The notes: a model not told the origin generated them from the letters alone. A stretch of DNA of 64,000 nt from Streptacidiphilus fuscans (GCF_015690355.1 NZ_JADPRT010000018.1:124001-188000); one strand, 5' to 3'. Counted from the first letter of the stretch, positions 51,757 through 60,880 are shown. Numbers and translations are program-made.

Positions 51757-52485
51757 ATGCCTACGCGCGACTCAACCGACACCCCCCGGGGCCGCATCGT
51801 CGAGGCGGCCGTCGAGCTGCTGGAGAAGGGCGGCCCGGACGCGGTGAGCACCCGCGCGGTCGCCGCCGCCGCCGGAATGCAGCCGCCGGCGATCTATCGC
51901 CTGTTCGGCGACAAGGAAGGGCTGCTGGAGGCGGTCGCCGAGCACGGCTATGCGCAGTTCCTGGAGAGCAAGCGCGCGCAGCTCGACCTCGCCCCGCACG
52001 ACCCGGTGGAGGAGCTGCGCCGCGGTTGGGACCTGGTCGTGGAGTTCGGGGTCTCGCGCCCCGAGCTGTTCGCGGTGATGAACAGGGCCACCGGCCGGGG
52101 CGTGGACCTGGCACACCGTGCGGGCCTGGAGATCCTCTACGGCCGGGTACGCCGACTCGCGGCCGGTGGATGGCTGCGGGTCGACGAGGAACTGGCCGCT
52201 CAGATCATCCAGGCCACCGGACAAGGCGCGGTCGCCACCTGGCATTCCACCCCCGCGGACCGCCGCAATCCAGAGCTGCTGACCATCCTCCGCGAGTCCA
52301 TGGTCGCCGCCGTCACCCGCGTCGAACCGACGGTCCCCGCCACGGAGACCGGCCCCGCCGCGGCGGCCCGCGCACTGCGCGCCGCCCTCCCCGACGACGC
52401 CGATGTCCTGACCGGCGCCGAGCAGCACCTGCTGCGCGAGTGGCTCACTCGCTTGGCATCGGACGGTGGTGCTTCGCCTTCCTGA
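51757..52485 (+). CDS. TetR-family repressor
   Basis: A 242-residue protein from the ATG at 51757. The HTH is RGRIVEAAVELLEKGGPDAV, then RAVAAAAGMQPPAIYRLFGD. The C-terminal domain is of the TetR_C type, with an Ala-rich tail. It likely represses the divergent NmrA-like gene and its own gene from the palindrome at 51686-51721. Confidence 0.87.
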   Translation: MPTRDSTDTPRGRIVEAAVELLEKGGPDAVSTRAVAAAAGMQPPAIYRLFGDKEGLLEAVAEHGYAQFLESKRAQLDLAPHDPVEELRRGWDLVVEFGVSRPELFAVMNRATGRGVDLAHRAGLEILYGRVRRLAAGGWLRVDEELAAQIIQATGQGAVATWHSTPADRRNPELLTILRESMVAAVTRVEPTVPATETGPAAAARALRAALPDDADVLTGAEQHLLREWLTRLASDGGASPS

Positions 52486-52579
52486 TCGCGCGTCAGGAGC
52501 CCTCGTGCAGGCCAGACCTCGCGTCCCTTCGGCCGGTGGCACTCACAGGACCTTGAACGGAAAGGGCAGGATCGACGGC

Positions 52580-53405
52580 ATGAATCGGGCCGCACCGCAA
52601 CCGTCCAGAGCAGTTCTGGTCGGCCGCCAAGGGGAGTGCGCGCGCCTGGACGGCTGAGTGTCGCCTTCGGTCTCAGTTCGGGGCCCTCGCCCGACGGGTT
52701 CCTGATTGCGCTGGCCGTCCTGGGTCTGTTGTCCTGCGCTGCGGAGGAACAGCCAGTGCTGTTCCTGGTCGTCGACGTCCAATGGATCGACCGGTCATCT
52801 GCCCGCGTGCTGGTGTTCGTTGCGCGTCGTCTGAGGGCCGAGTCGGTGGGGCGGGTCTTCAGCGCACGCCACGTCCAGGAGGACCTCGCCGGTCTGCCCC
52901 TCCTGCTCCTTCGCGGCCTGGGGGAGCCGGACGCGCGCGTGCTGCTGGACTGTCTGCTGCCCGGGCCGATCGACCCGAGGGTCCGCGACCAGATCGTGGC
53001 CGAGACTCGTGGCAATCCACTGGCGCTGCACGAACTGCCCGCGGCATGACCGCCGCCCAACTAGCAGGAGGGTTCGACCTGCCGGCTGCCTCGCTCTCCG
53101 GAAGCATCGAGGCCGCCTACACAAGTCGGGTGCAAGCACTTCCGGCTCCGTCGCGGGAACTGCTCCTGCTCGCCGCAGCCGACCCGACCGGCGACGCGGC
53201 ACTGCTGTGGCGTGCGGCCGCCCTGCGCGGCATCGACGCAAGGGCGGTCGTCCCCGTCACCAACGCCCGGTTGGCGGTCGCGGCCGAACTTGAGGGGGCC
53301 GCGGAGCGCGCCCAAGCGCGCGGCGCCTGTCCGCGGCCGCCGCGTTCCTGCAACGGGCGGCCGTGCTCACGCTCGATTCCGCGGACCGGGCCAGGCGCGC
53401 GCTGG
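52580..53405 (+). pseudogene. Broken LuxR-family ATPase regulator (LAL type), N-terminal part
   Basis: Pieces occur in several plus-strand frames. RAVLVGRQGECARLDG at 52607-52654 is the start of the AAA ATPase domain and is cut by a stop. Then PVLFLVVDVQWIDRSSARVL (Walker B region, with V-D-V in place of the usual D-D), LLLLRGLGEPDARVLLD and GNPLALHELP run to a stop at 53047. SIEAAYTSRVQALPAPSREL and LLWRAAALRGID continue after it. The C-terminal LuxR HTH is absent. The P-loop region between residues 15 and 60 also seems deleted. Confidence 0.72.
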
Positions 53406-53429
53406 ACGCCGGCGGCCCGGGCCCACGCC

Positions 53430-53528
53430 CACACTGTCGAGGTGAACGGCCCCCACCTGGTCATGTTCACCGACCCCGAGCCGGTCGCCGACCTGATCGA
53501 GTGCGCCGCAGCGGCCACCGCCCACTGA
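53430..53528 (+). pseudogene. C-terminal fragment of an alpha/beta-hydrolase
   Basis: The last 33 codons before the TGA at 53526 read HTVEVNGPHLVMFTDPEPVA and DLIECAAA. The NGPHLVMFT-x-P stretch is the His-containing end of haloperoxidase/esterase-like hydrolases. It is joined directly to the LuxR remnant without the rest of the hydrolase. It marks a deletion or recombination junction. Confidence 0.6.
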
Positions 53529-53647
53529 CCCGACCCCCTCGCGCCCGCCGGCGGGCAACGCGCCCACCGGCGGCCCCGGTCGAACCAGCTCGCGCGGCTG
53601 GCGCCGCCGATCGATCTCGCGAGGTGACCTGCTGCACCGTGCTCCGT

Positions 53648-54634
53648 TCAGTCTCTCGGCAGCGTCCGGGGGTATCCGAAGCGGGCGAGCAGGCTCGGGC
53701 TTGCGAAGCGGGTGAGCGCCTGGACCTGGTCCCCGCGCAGGGAGAGGACGATGAGGCCGTTGGCCCGCCAGATCGGGGCGTGGGGATCGGGGAGATAGAG
53801 CACCAGGGCGGGCTGAGCGTTGGCCCTGGCGGGCATGAGCTTGATCTCCTGACCCCGGTGGGTCTGGACGAGGAAACGTGCGATCTGCCCGGACCCCCGG
53901 TGCTCGGCGGGCTCCGGCGGCATCGTCAGCCTGGCGTCGTCGGTCAGCAGGGCCACCAGTTCTTCCAGGTCGAAGCGTTGGAACGCGCTCACGAACCGGT
54001 CGACGACGGCGGCCTCGTCCGGTGATTTGGGCATGGGCACCTCGTGCGGGTGCCGGTCGGGCGGGAGCGCGGCGCGGGCCCGGATCAGCGCACTGTTGAC
54101 GGCGGTCGGTGTGGTGCCGAGGATCCCCGCGGTCTCTGCCGCGGGGAAGCCGAGCACGTCCCGGAGCACGAGGACGGCACGCTGCTGGGGCGGCAGCTGT
54201 TGCAGGCCCGCCACGAACGACAGGGCGATCGACTCGCGGACGTCGTACCGGGCCTCGGGGTCGGCCGCCAGGTCGTCCAGGCTGTCGGGGAAAGGTTCGA
54301 GCCACCACGGATCGTCGGACCGGCCCTGTCCGGCCCCGTCCGCACCGTGATCGGGCAGGTAGGCCGGCTGCGGGCGGCGGGACTCGCCACGCAGGAAGTT
54401 CAGGCACCGGTTGGTGGCGATCTTATACAGCCACGCCCGCAGCGAGCGGCCGTCGAACCGGTCGATCGAACGCCATGCGGACAACAGAGCCTCCTGAAGC
54501 ACGTCCTCGGCGTCCTGCACCGATCCGAGAATCCGGTAGCAGTGCGCCTGCAACTCGCGACGGTAGGGATCGACGAGTGCGCGGAAGGCATCACCGTCGC
54601 CCGCCTGGGCGAGGGCGAGGATCGCCTCGGTCAT
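53648..54634 (-). CDS. ECF sigma factor with C-terminal NTF2/SnoaL-like domain
   Basis: A 328-residue protein from the ATG at 54634. Sigma region 2 spans about 10-80 (YRRELQAHCYRILGSVQDAE, LQEALLSAWRSIDRFDG, LYKIATNRCLNFLR). Sigma region 4 spans about 140-195 (LPPQQRAVLVLRDVLGFPAA and TPTAVNSALIRARA). From about 205 a SnoaL-like domain follows (VSAFQRFDLEELVALLTDDA). This is the SigG/SigX5-like ECF arrangement, in which the extra domain replaces an anti-sigma factor. It is divergent from an MFS pump gene that it may control. Confidence 0.9.
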   Translation of the reverse strand: MTEAILALAQAGDGDAFRALVDPYRRELQAHCYRILGSVQDAEDVLQEALLSAWRSIDRFDGRSLRAWLYKIATNRCLNFLRGESRRPQPAYLPDHGADGAGQGRSDDPWWLEPFPDSLDDLAADPEARYDVRESIALSFVAGLQQLPPQQRAVLVLRDVLGFPAAETAGILGTTPTAVNSALIRARAALPPDRHPHEVPMPKSPDEAAVVDRFVSAFQRFDLEELVALLTDDARLTMPPEPAEHRGSGQIARFLVQTHRGQEIKLMPARANAQPALVLYLPDPHAPIWRANGLIVLSLRGDQVQALTRFASPSLLARFGYPRTLPRD

Positions 54635-54786
54635 GGGGTCTCGTCCTTTCGCATGGCTGCCTGGACAGCCGCTCCTGACAGTGCAACACCGGCGCCGGCT
54701 CGGAATCGTCGCCACGCGGCGACGAAACGACGTGTCGGCCGGTGCTTCACCCGGTGAGGACTGACCAGTGACGACCGGAGGCACCC

Positions 54787-56283
54787 ATGACCTCGACCGA
54801 CCCCAGGAACGATGTCCGCGGCCAGGCGCCCGCGCCACCCGGCACGGTCCGCCGGTGGCGGGCGTTCTCCCTGCTCGCCGTGGCCTACTTCATGACTGCG
54901 GTCGACCTGTTGATCGTCAATGTCGCCCTTCCGACCATCGGCGACAGACTGCACATCGCGGAGTCGGATCTGCAGTGGGTGGTGACCGCGTACGCGATCG
55001 CCTTCGGAGGCTTCCTGCTGCTTGGCGGCCGGACCGCCGACCTGCTCGGCCGCAGGCGGATCTTCATGGCCGGGCTGGCGGTGTTCACCGCGGCCTCGCT
55101 CGCCTGCGCGCTGGCCGCCAGCAGCACCATGCTGATCGTGATGCGCGGTATCCAGGGCCTGGGCGCCGCCGCGGTGCTGCCCGCGGCCCTGTCGATCGTG
55201 ATGAGCATGTTCCCCGAGGGCCCCGAACGCAACAAGGCGCTGGGCCTGTGGGGCGCGGTCGGGGCCAGCGGAGCGACCTTCGGCGTGCTGGCCGGCGGCG
55301 CGCTCACCCGCTACGCGGGCTGGCCGTACATCTTCTACCTGAACGTCGCCATCGGTGGGGTCGCGCTGCTCCTGGCCAGGCGTGTGGTGCCGGAAAGCCG
55401 GCAGCCGGCCTCGCACCGGCGCTACGATCCGCTCGGCGCCGTCACTGTGACCGGGGCCCTGGTCCTCGCGGTCTACGCGATCTCGCAGGCACCGGCGGTC
55501 GGGTGGACGGCCACCCGGACCTGGGCCCTGCTCGCCGCCGCGGCGGCCCTGCTGGTCGCGTTCGTGCTCGTCGAGACCAGGGCGCAGGCCCCCCTGCTGC
55601 CACTCAGGCTGTTCCAGCTGCAGACCCTCGCCGGCTCCAACGCCGTCGGGTTCCTGCTCGGAGCCGGCTTCTACGGCTACATCTTCATCGGCACCCTGTA
55701 CATGCAGCAGGTGCTTCGGTACTCCGCGATGACGACAGGTTTGGCCTGGTTGACCGTCGGCCTGACCGGGGCGCTGCTCGCCGGCCCTGCGCAGGTCCTG
55801 GTCACCCGCGCGTCGGCGAAACTCGTGATGGCGGTCGGGTTGACCCTCACCGGGGCCGGAATCCTGTGGGCGACGCAGGCGCCGGCGGGCGGAACCTTCT
55901 GGGCCGACCTCGCGGGCCCGTTCTTCCTGACCGGGACCGTCACCTGGGTGTTCATCCCCGTGTCCATCGGCGCCCTGGCAGGCGTCACCGAGCGCGACGG
56001 GGGAGTCGCCTCCGGGCTCATCGACTCCTCCCAGCAACTCGGTGGCGCGATCGGGATCGCCGTCGCCTCCACCGTCGCGGCCTCGCGCTCCGCCAGCCTG
56101 CTGGGCCACGGCCATGCGCCCACGGGCGCGCTCACCGGCGGATTCCAGCTGGCGCTGTGGGTCTGCGGGCTCGTCTGCCTCAGCGCCGTGCCGATCGCGT
56201 TGCTTCTCGTCCGGCGCGCCGACATCGCCCAGGTCACAGCCGCCACGCAAGGCAGGACCCCGTCGCCCGCCTCAGCGGCTTGA
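54787..56283 (+). CDS. MFS drug transporter, DHA2 family (14 TM)
   Basis: A 498-residue membrane protein from an ATG after a GGAGG site. It has 14 predicted hydrophobic segments. The DHA2 motifs are AVDLLIVNVALPTIGDRL (antiporter motif in TM1), GGRTADLLGRRRIFMAG (loop 2-3) and VMRGIQGLGAAAVLPAALSI. Such pumps export drugs such as actinorhodin-type or quaternary compounds. A GC hairpin (GCCGCG/CGCGGC, 56290-56305) follows the stop. It is divergent from the ECF sigma gene. Confidence 0.92.
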   Translation: MTSTDPRNDVRGQAPAPPGTVRRWRAFSLLAVAYFMTAVDLLIVNVALPTIGDRLHIAESDLQWVVTAYAIAFGGFLLLGGRTADLLGRRRIFMAGLAVFTAASLACALAASSTMLIVMRGIQGLGAAAVLPAALSIVMSMFPEGPERNKALGLWGAVGASGATFGVLAGGALTRYAGWPYIFYLNVAIGGVALLLARRVVPESRQPASHRRYDPLGAVTVTGALVLAVYAISQAPAVGWTATRTWALLAAAAALLVAFVLVETRAQAPLLPLRLFQLQTLAGSNAVGFLLGAGFYGYIFIGTLYMQQVLRYSAMTTGLAWLTVGLTGALLAGPAQVLVTRASAKLVMAVGLTLTGAGILWATQAPAGGTFWADLAGPFFLTGTVTWVFIPVSIGALAGVTERDGGVASGLIDSSQQLGGAIGIAVASTVAASRSASLLGHGHAPTGALTGGFQLALWVCGLVCLSAVPIALLLVRRADIAQVTAATQGRTPSPASAA

Positions 56284-56315
56284 CCATGCCCGCCGCGTGG
56301 TCGCGGCGCGGCCGT

Positions 56316-57794
56316 TCAGCAGCAAGGCCACCCGGGCCCGGTGTCGGTGCCCGAGGACAGTGACCTTCGTTGTCGGTCCAGGGCGAGCCCGGTGCCGGCG
56401 GAGCTCGCCGCGCGCCGTCGCTCGGCGCGCGCTCGGTCCTCGAACGGCCGGCCCTCGTCGATGCTGCGGCGCACCACCAACATCTGAGCTGCCGTCGACC
56501 CGCCGGCCGGGTGCCAGGCTGAGTTGGGGTGGTGGTCGTGGCTCTGGCGGTAGTGCGTGCGTGAGGTCAGGCTGCGGATGGACACCCGCCTGGCGCTTGC
56601 CGTGCCCTGCGCCGGGCGTGGGAGACGCCGACGGCGAGAGATGATCCCGGGCCTGCTCGGCCGCCCCCGCCCGCCGGCGTCGGAGCAAGTCATCGGGCGG
56701 CGATCAACTGCGGGTGGTAGTACGGGTTTCCTGCGGCACCTGCCGCCCACGCACGTTCCTGCGGGCCGGGTTCTGCCAGGGTTTCCGCTGCGAGCAGCTG
56801 GTCCACGGCCGAGGAGGCGGGCGGCCTGAGCTCGGTCTGCGTGGCTGGCGCCCGCTGTCTTTGCCAGCCGCAGAGCAGGCGTTCGATGTGGGTGTCGAGC
56901 TGCCCCGTTCGGCACGCGACCGCCAGCAGCAGCGGTTCCTGCCGACTGACCGGCCCCAGCCGATAGGCGAACATGGCCGAGGTGGGATCGACCCACTGGA
57001 GATCGTCCATGGCCCGGAGGACCGGACCCTCGGAGCTCCACTCCTGGAAGAGCCCGAGCAGCGTCTCGACGACGGCGTAGGTGGCGTCCGGGCTTCCGAC
57101 CTCGTGCCGGGCGAGGCGGAGGATCTTCGCGGCGTGTTCGTCCTGTTCGGCCAGCTTCTCCGGGGTCAATGACGCAGGGCCAGCTGAGGGCGCGGCCGCG
57201 CTTGAGCAGGGTGGCGGTCTCTGTCGCCCGAGCGCCTAGGTGGGCGGCGTCTGCTAGTTCGACTTCGCCCACCGGATGCCTCCCGTTGCCGTCGATGTGG
57301 GAGATGCCATAGGGGTTGCCGTGCTCGAAGACCACCGGATCGGTGTAGCCAGGCGGGACGATGATCCCGCCCCAGTGGGTGAAGACGCTGTTCAGAGACA
57401 CCAGTGTGGTTTCCGCGCCTCCGCCGGTACTGGTGGAGGTGAAGGCCGCATAGACCTTGTCGGCGAGCCTGCCCTGCGCTGACAGGCCGTCAGCGGCGTT
57501 GATGAATTGCTGCAGTTGCCCGGCGGCCACGCCGAAGCGGGCGGGCGTGCCCAGGATGACGGCATCGGCCCACGCCAGGTCCCCGAGCTCGGCCTCCCCG
57601 ACCTCCGCGTCCGGGGGGCGCGCCGTCCAGGCGGTGCGCGAGCTGCGTGCGGCGTGCTGAACCGTCCGGGGCACCTCGCGGATCCGGACCTCGGCCGCCG
57701 CCCTCGCGGCCCCCCGGGCCACACCGTGCGCGAGCGCACGTACGTTGCCGGTGGCGGAGTAGTAGATGATCGCGACCTTGGTCGGTTCAGTCAT
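56316..57794 (-). CDS. wrbA: WrbA-like NAD(P)H:quinone oxidoreductase with runaway C-terminus
   Basis: From the ATG at 57794 the first 200 codons (to about 57195) are a WrbA flavodoxin-like protein: KVAIIYYSATGNVRALAHGV (FMN phosphate loop), WADAVILGTPARFGVAAGQL, and FTHWGGIIVPPGYTDP. WrbA normally stops near here. The frame instead continues for 292 Arg/Pro/Gly-rich codons to 56316, antisense or out-of-frame to the LuxR fragment at 56690-57169. The natural 3' end was therefore lost at a junction near 57180. The flavodoxin part may still be functional if the tail is tolerated. Confidence 0.75.
   Translation of the reverse strand: MTEPTKVAIIYYSATGNVRALAHGVARGAARAAAEVRIREVPRTVQHAARSSRTAWTARPPDAEVGEAELGDLAWADAVILGTPARFGVAAGQLQQFINAADGLSAQGRLADKVYAAFTSTSTGGGAETTLVSLNSVFTHWGGIIVPPGYTDPVVFEHGNPYGISHIDGNGRHPVGEVELADAAHLGARATETATLLKRGRALSWPCVIDPGEAGRTGRTRREDPPPRPARGRKPGRHLRRRRDAARALPGVELRGSGPPGHGRSPVGRSHLGHVRLSAGAGQSAGTAAAGGRVPNGAARHPHRTPALRLAKTAGASHADRAQAARLLGRGPAARSGNPGRTRPAGTCVGGRCRRKPVLPPAVDRRPMTCSDAGGRGRPSRPGIISRRRRLPRPAQGTASARRVSIRSLTSRTHYRQSHDHHPNSAWHPAGGSTAAQMLVVRRSIDEGRPFEDRARAERRRAASSAGTGLALDRQRRSLSSGTDTGPGWPCC
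56690..57169 (-). pseudogene. LuxR-family ATPase regulator fragment
   Basis: An internal part of a large AAA-ATPase regulator: RHEVGSPDATYAVVETLLGL, AMDDLQWVDPTSAMFAYRLG (Walker B) and LLLAVACRTGQLDTHIERLL. No P-loop, HTH or proper start is attached. It overlaps the run-on frame of wrbA in another phase. It is unrelated in position to the LuxR remnant at 52580-53405 but could be a piece of a similar gene. Confidence 0.72.
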
Positions 57795-58039
57795 GGGGAT
57801 CGCTTTCGTGGAGCAGTGCGGTTCGCCGTTCTCGTGGCTGGTCGAGCGTTGCTCGCCCGGCAGAGCGTGAACAACCGCCGACCCGCCCGACGGATGGTCT
57901 GACGGCTGAGCGGCGTTCGGCCAGTTGGCGCGTGTTCGCCGGGTCCGGCCGGCGTTCCAGGATCGGCACGCAGGATCGGCCGACCTGGTCTCCACCTCTC
58001 CGATCACCGTGCGAGATAAGGGTTTTCCTGCGCTTCGCG

Positions 58040-58059
58040 GGAGCCCCAACGGGGGCTCC
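58040..58059. terminator. GC-rich stem-loop
   Basis: GGAGCCCC (58040-58047) pairs perfectly with GGGGCTCC (58052-58059) around a 4-nt loop AACG. There is no U-run on either side. It lies in a divergent region, so it may act as an attenuator or boundary instead of a 3'-end terminator. Confidence 0.5.
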
Positions 58060-58090
58060 GCCGCCCACTCGCCGGAAGGCTCGGCGCGCC

Positions 58091-58153
58091 CTCCGCCCTC
58101 CGCCCTCCGCCCTCCGCCCTCCGCCCTCCGCCCTCCGCCCTCCGCCCTCCGTC
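58091..58153. repeat. Tandem array of the heptamer CTCCGCC (nine copies)
   Basis: Eight perfect copies and a ninth with one change (CTCCGTC) run head to tail. It is non-coding. Heptamer arrays of this type vary in copy number by slippage. Confidence 0.95.
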
Positions 58154-58495
58154 CTCGCCTGAGCCCGTCCTCCTGGGCCCGTCCTTGGCCCGAGCGTGCC
58201 GGGTCTGCGCGGGCAGGCGGGTCACATGGCGGATGTCTCCTCGGCCGTTGCGGTCAGCATGGCTGTACCGGGCCTGCCCAGTCGCCATTCCGTACAACCT
58301 GCGGCCGGGATCCGCAGCCCCGTCTGCCTGGACCGTCGCGTGACGGTCGCTGGGGCCGCGTGCGGAACCGCGTACCCGCGCGGCCCGTCACGCCGTCGCT
58401 GATGTGGCGATGTGGCGGATGTCTCAGCCGCCCTGCCGAGTGAGCCTGGCAGTGGCCGCTTCAGGGGGGCAGCAACACAAGCCTGGGAGAAGACG

Positions 58496-58987
58496 ATGGA
58501 GTGCGTTTTGGATGAGTCAGCTCGACCGTGGCGGGTGTGGGTCCTACCGGGCCTGCGCGGTGGCGAGCGCCAACCGCTGTGCCGACGCGTGTTCACGCAT
58601 GTGAGCGACCCCCGCGAGGTGTCGTCGGCCCGCTGTGAGGCGACCGACACCCTGCGCGAGTGGGGGCTTGAGGACGACGACCTGCTCGAAACCGTGCGCC
58701 TGATCGTTTCGGAGCTGGCCGCGAACGCGGTGCGCCACGCGGCCTGCATGTCACCGACTTTCGATGTCGTTCTGAGCCTCCACGACAGGGGTGTGGTCGT
58801 CGAGGTCCGCGACCGGCACCCCCGTCGGCCACAGCCGATGCCGCTGCCGCACAGTCGCGGCCAGGGCGGATATGGTCTGCGCCTGGTCGCCGATCTCGCG
58901 GCCGCCCGCAGCGGCAGCAGCCAGGTGGTGCCCATGGCCGACGGCGGGAAATCCGTTCGGGTGCACCTCACGCTGCCGACCGCCTGA
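58496..58987 (+). CDS. HATPase-fold ATP-binding protein (anti-sigma-factor-like)
   Basis: A 163-residue protein from the ATG at 58496 after GGGAGAAG. The GHKL N-box is LIVSELAANAVRHA, the G1-type segment is VVVEVRDRHPRRPQP and the G2 box is GQGGYGLRLVADLAA. These proteins resemble SpoIIAB/RsbW kinases and are abundant as orphan regulators in Streptomyces. No sigma factor or anti-anti-sigma gene is next to it. Confidence 0.87.
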   Translation: MECVLDESARPWRVWVLPGLRGGERQPLCRRVFTHVSDPREVSSARCEATDTLREWGLEDDDLLETVRLIVSELAANAVRHAACMSPTFDVVLSLHDRGVVVEVRDRHPRRPQPMPLPHSRGQGGYGLRLVADLAAARSGSSQVVPMADGGKSVRVHLTLPTA

Positions 58988-59535
58988 CCCCTCGCGGACC
59001 ACCTACGGGGACCAGGTGGCGGATGTCCGCGTTGCGTCCGTATCGCATTGTGGGAGTGCGGGGCCGGCCGCCGGTATGACGGGGGAGAAATACGAGTTGG
59101 TGAGGGCCGCGGCCTGTATTGCCGTGCTGGTTGGCGTGGTGTGCCGTTTTTGTGACGCTCTCGTTGTGGTGTGTGTGGCTGGGTCTGGGCCTTTGTCTTC
59201 AGGGGCGATGGTGTCTGCGCTGTTGGCGCGGTGACTCAGTGGCTGACGTGGGACTGGTTGGCGAGGGGTTGCTCGGGGTCGTGGTGGTCGCTGGCCGGGC
59301 CTGACTGTTTCGGATCGGCGAGTATCGGGCCTGCCAGTCTTTACGGCGCCGGGTGAGCACGGGCAGCGAGTGGGCTGATCTACTCCCGCTCCAGGCGGGC
59401 GGGCGGGTAGCCTCGCGCTGACGATCGTTCATGGCTGAGAGGACCCACTGATGGAGGCCATCTCCGGACCTGGTCGTCCCGTCGGCGCTCACCTGACTGC
59501 TTGCCGACGCTTCTTCGCGCAGCGGGACGGCAGTC
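58988..59535. other. Region without a supported gene
   Basis: The plus strand is T/G-rich between 59090 and 59320. A 52-codon frame from about 59077 has hydrophobic stretches (CIAVLVGVVC, LVVVCVAG) but no ribosome site that convinces me. Nothing else is recognisable. Confidence 0.4.
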
Positions 59536-60006
59536 GTGGCTGACCTGCGGTTCGCCTGGACTCTCATCGGCCGGGGGTGGGCCGTCTGTAGTGTCGGCGA
59601 TGCGCGGACCGGTGTCGAGGTCACGGCCTCTTTCATCAGCAACGCTCCCGAGGACCTGCTGACGGCGGTCGCCCGGCTGGTCACTGGCGAGGCCGATACA
59701 CGTGTGCAGTTCGAAGCGGAACCGACGGTGTTCCGGTGGGTCTTCTGTCGTGCAGGCAGCGACGTGTGGATCCGCCTTCTGGAACTATCGGACGGCTCCA
59801 AGCACGACATCGCCGGCACCGAGATCTGGTCGTCCCAGCAGAACCTCGACACTGTGGCGCGAGCGGTGATCCGGTGTTTCGACGAGGTCTCCATGAAGTA
59901 CGGCGAGAGTGCATACCGTGGCAAGTGGGGTGAGCATTTCCCCCGCAGCGAGCTCGAAGCACTGAGGTCGCTTTGGCGCACGCACCAGTCCGGCCGGATG
60001 ACCTGA
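59536..60006 (+). CDS. Hypothetical protein, possibly immunity-protein-like
   Basis: A 156-residue acidic, soluble protein from a GTG at 59536. It has TLIGRGWAVCSVGD, LLTAVARLVTG, WVFCRAGSDVWIRLLEL and a C-terminal WGEHFPRSELEALR. The mixture of short strands and a Trp-rich middle is reminiscent of small SUKH/Imm-type immunity proteins, but I cannot assign a family. Its neighbourhood (SMI1/KNR4 remnant, Imm51 elsewhere) fits that reading weakly. Confidence 0.6.
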   Translation: MADLRFAWTLIGRGWAVCSVGDARTGVEVTASFISNAPEDLLTAVARLVTGEADTRVQFEAEPTVFRWVFCRAGSDVWIRLLELSDGSKHDIAGTEIWSSQQNLDTVARAVIRCFDEVSMKYGESAYRGKWGEHFPRSELEALRSLWRTHQSGRMT

Positions 60007-60354
60007 ACACCCGAACCCTGTCGACATTCGGCGCTGGCTTGCACGGGTTGAGCGGAACATGTGCGGTTCTCCGAACGATTCGTTCGACGCGAGGGCCAGG
60101 CTGCCCAGATGCGACGGGAGTTGTGCCATCGTGATCTGCTCATCGTCCGGCGCTGCCAGGCCATCGTCGCGTTCACCGGTTCAGACCGCCTGATGCGCGC
60201 CTTCCGGCGTGGCCTGTGCCAGGTCCTGTGCTGGTCGGACCTCATCGATGGGTGCCTCGCGGGTACTGGCCTCGGCTTGGCTTCGCGTTCGCCCACGGGC
60301 TCCGCGGTCGCCCAGCTGGGTGCCGGACCTGCGGAGATGTTGAGTCGGTCGTGA
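60007..60354. other. Region without a supported gene
   Basis: A plus-strand frame at 60061-60354 (97 codons) has a few protein-like stretches but no family, and lies opposite the extended frame of the SMI1 remnant. I do not support a gene here. Confidence 0.35.
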
Positions 60355-60880
60355 TGCCAGTCGGACGTCATCGTCCAACGGTGCTGTGGGGAGCGCATCG
60401 CCCGAACGTTCGGGATCTCGCCTCGCGCACTCCGCAGTAGTACGTCGACCATGCCCGTCTCGAATCGGTCGGTAGTCACGGGCCCGCGCGCCCATATCAC
60501 TACCGGCGGCCACTGGTCGGGATCGCCATCCAAGGTGAGCCAGAAGTACAGGTCGCCTTGCTCGCTTTCGCCCCAGTCAGCAAGCCTCCGGGTTCTGGGA
60601 ACATCCGATAGGTCGGCTTGGCGTCGTCTTCCTCGTCGAGTGTCTCGGCGCCGAAGAGGCCGTCCATTTCCATGGCATGCCACTGGATGTAGCCCTGGAA
60701 GCCGGTCTCGCGCCCTCCGGGGAGGAGGCGAGAGGTCGGTGCGTGCACGTGGCAGGCCAATGAATCAGGCGCGCCGAACCCACCTGCCCCGTAGAGGTCT
60801 ACGAAGGCCCGGTAGTCCGACGGAAAGTCCAGGCCGATCTCTGCCCGGGATCGCTCCCCAGGAGGAAGCGACAGCGTACA
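60355..60880 (-). pseudogene. Frameshifted SMI1/KNR4-family protein
   Basis: Read leftward, one frame gives GLDFPSDYRAFVDLYGAGGF, then ACHVHAPTSRLLPGG, WHAMEMDGLFGAETLDEED and YRMFPEPGGLLT. Near 60580 it must shift by one base to continue as WGESEQGDLYFWLTLDGDPD, then WPPVVIWARG and FETGMVDVLLRSARGE. Together this is a SUKH/SMI1-KNR4 domain, a common immunity fold. No start codon with a ribosome site is evident upstream, so the N-terminus may also be lost. The shift is not at a homopolymer. Confidence 0.65.

Larger units (their letters stand above)
57795..58495. other. Divergent intergenic region with hairpin and tandem repeats
   Basis: No gene is supported in 700 bp. It contains the hairpin at 58040-58059, the heptamer array at 58091-58153, and two copies of GGCGGATGTCTC (about 58224 and 58414) near CACATGGC/GATGTGGC. 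Transcripts for wrbA leftward and the ATPase gene rightward should start here. Confidence 0.5.

Noticed and set aside
58091..58153. Possible CRISPR-like repeats
   Set aside because: The units are 7 bp with no spacers, so this is a simple tandem array.
59199..60683. Long minus-strand open frame opposite 59536-60006
   Set aside because: Only its first 120 codons look like protein (the SMI1/KNR4 C-terminal half); the rest is basic low-complexity and antisense to a better gene.
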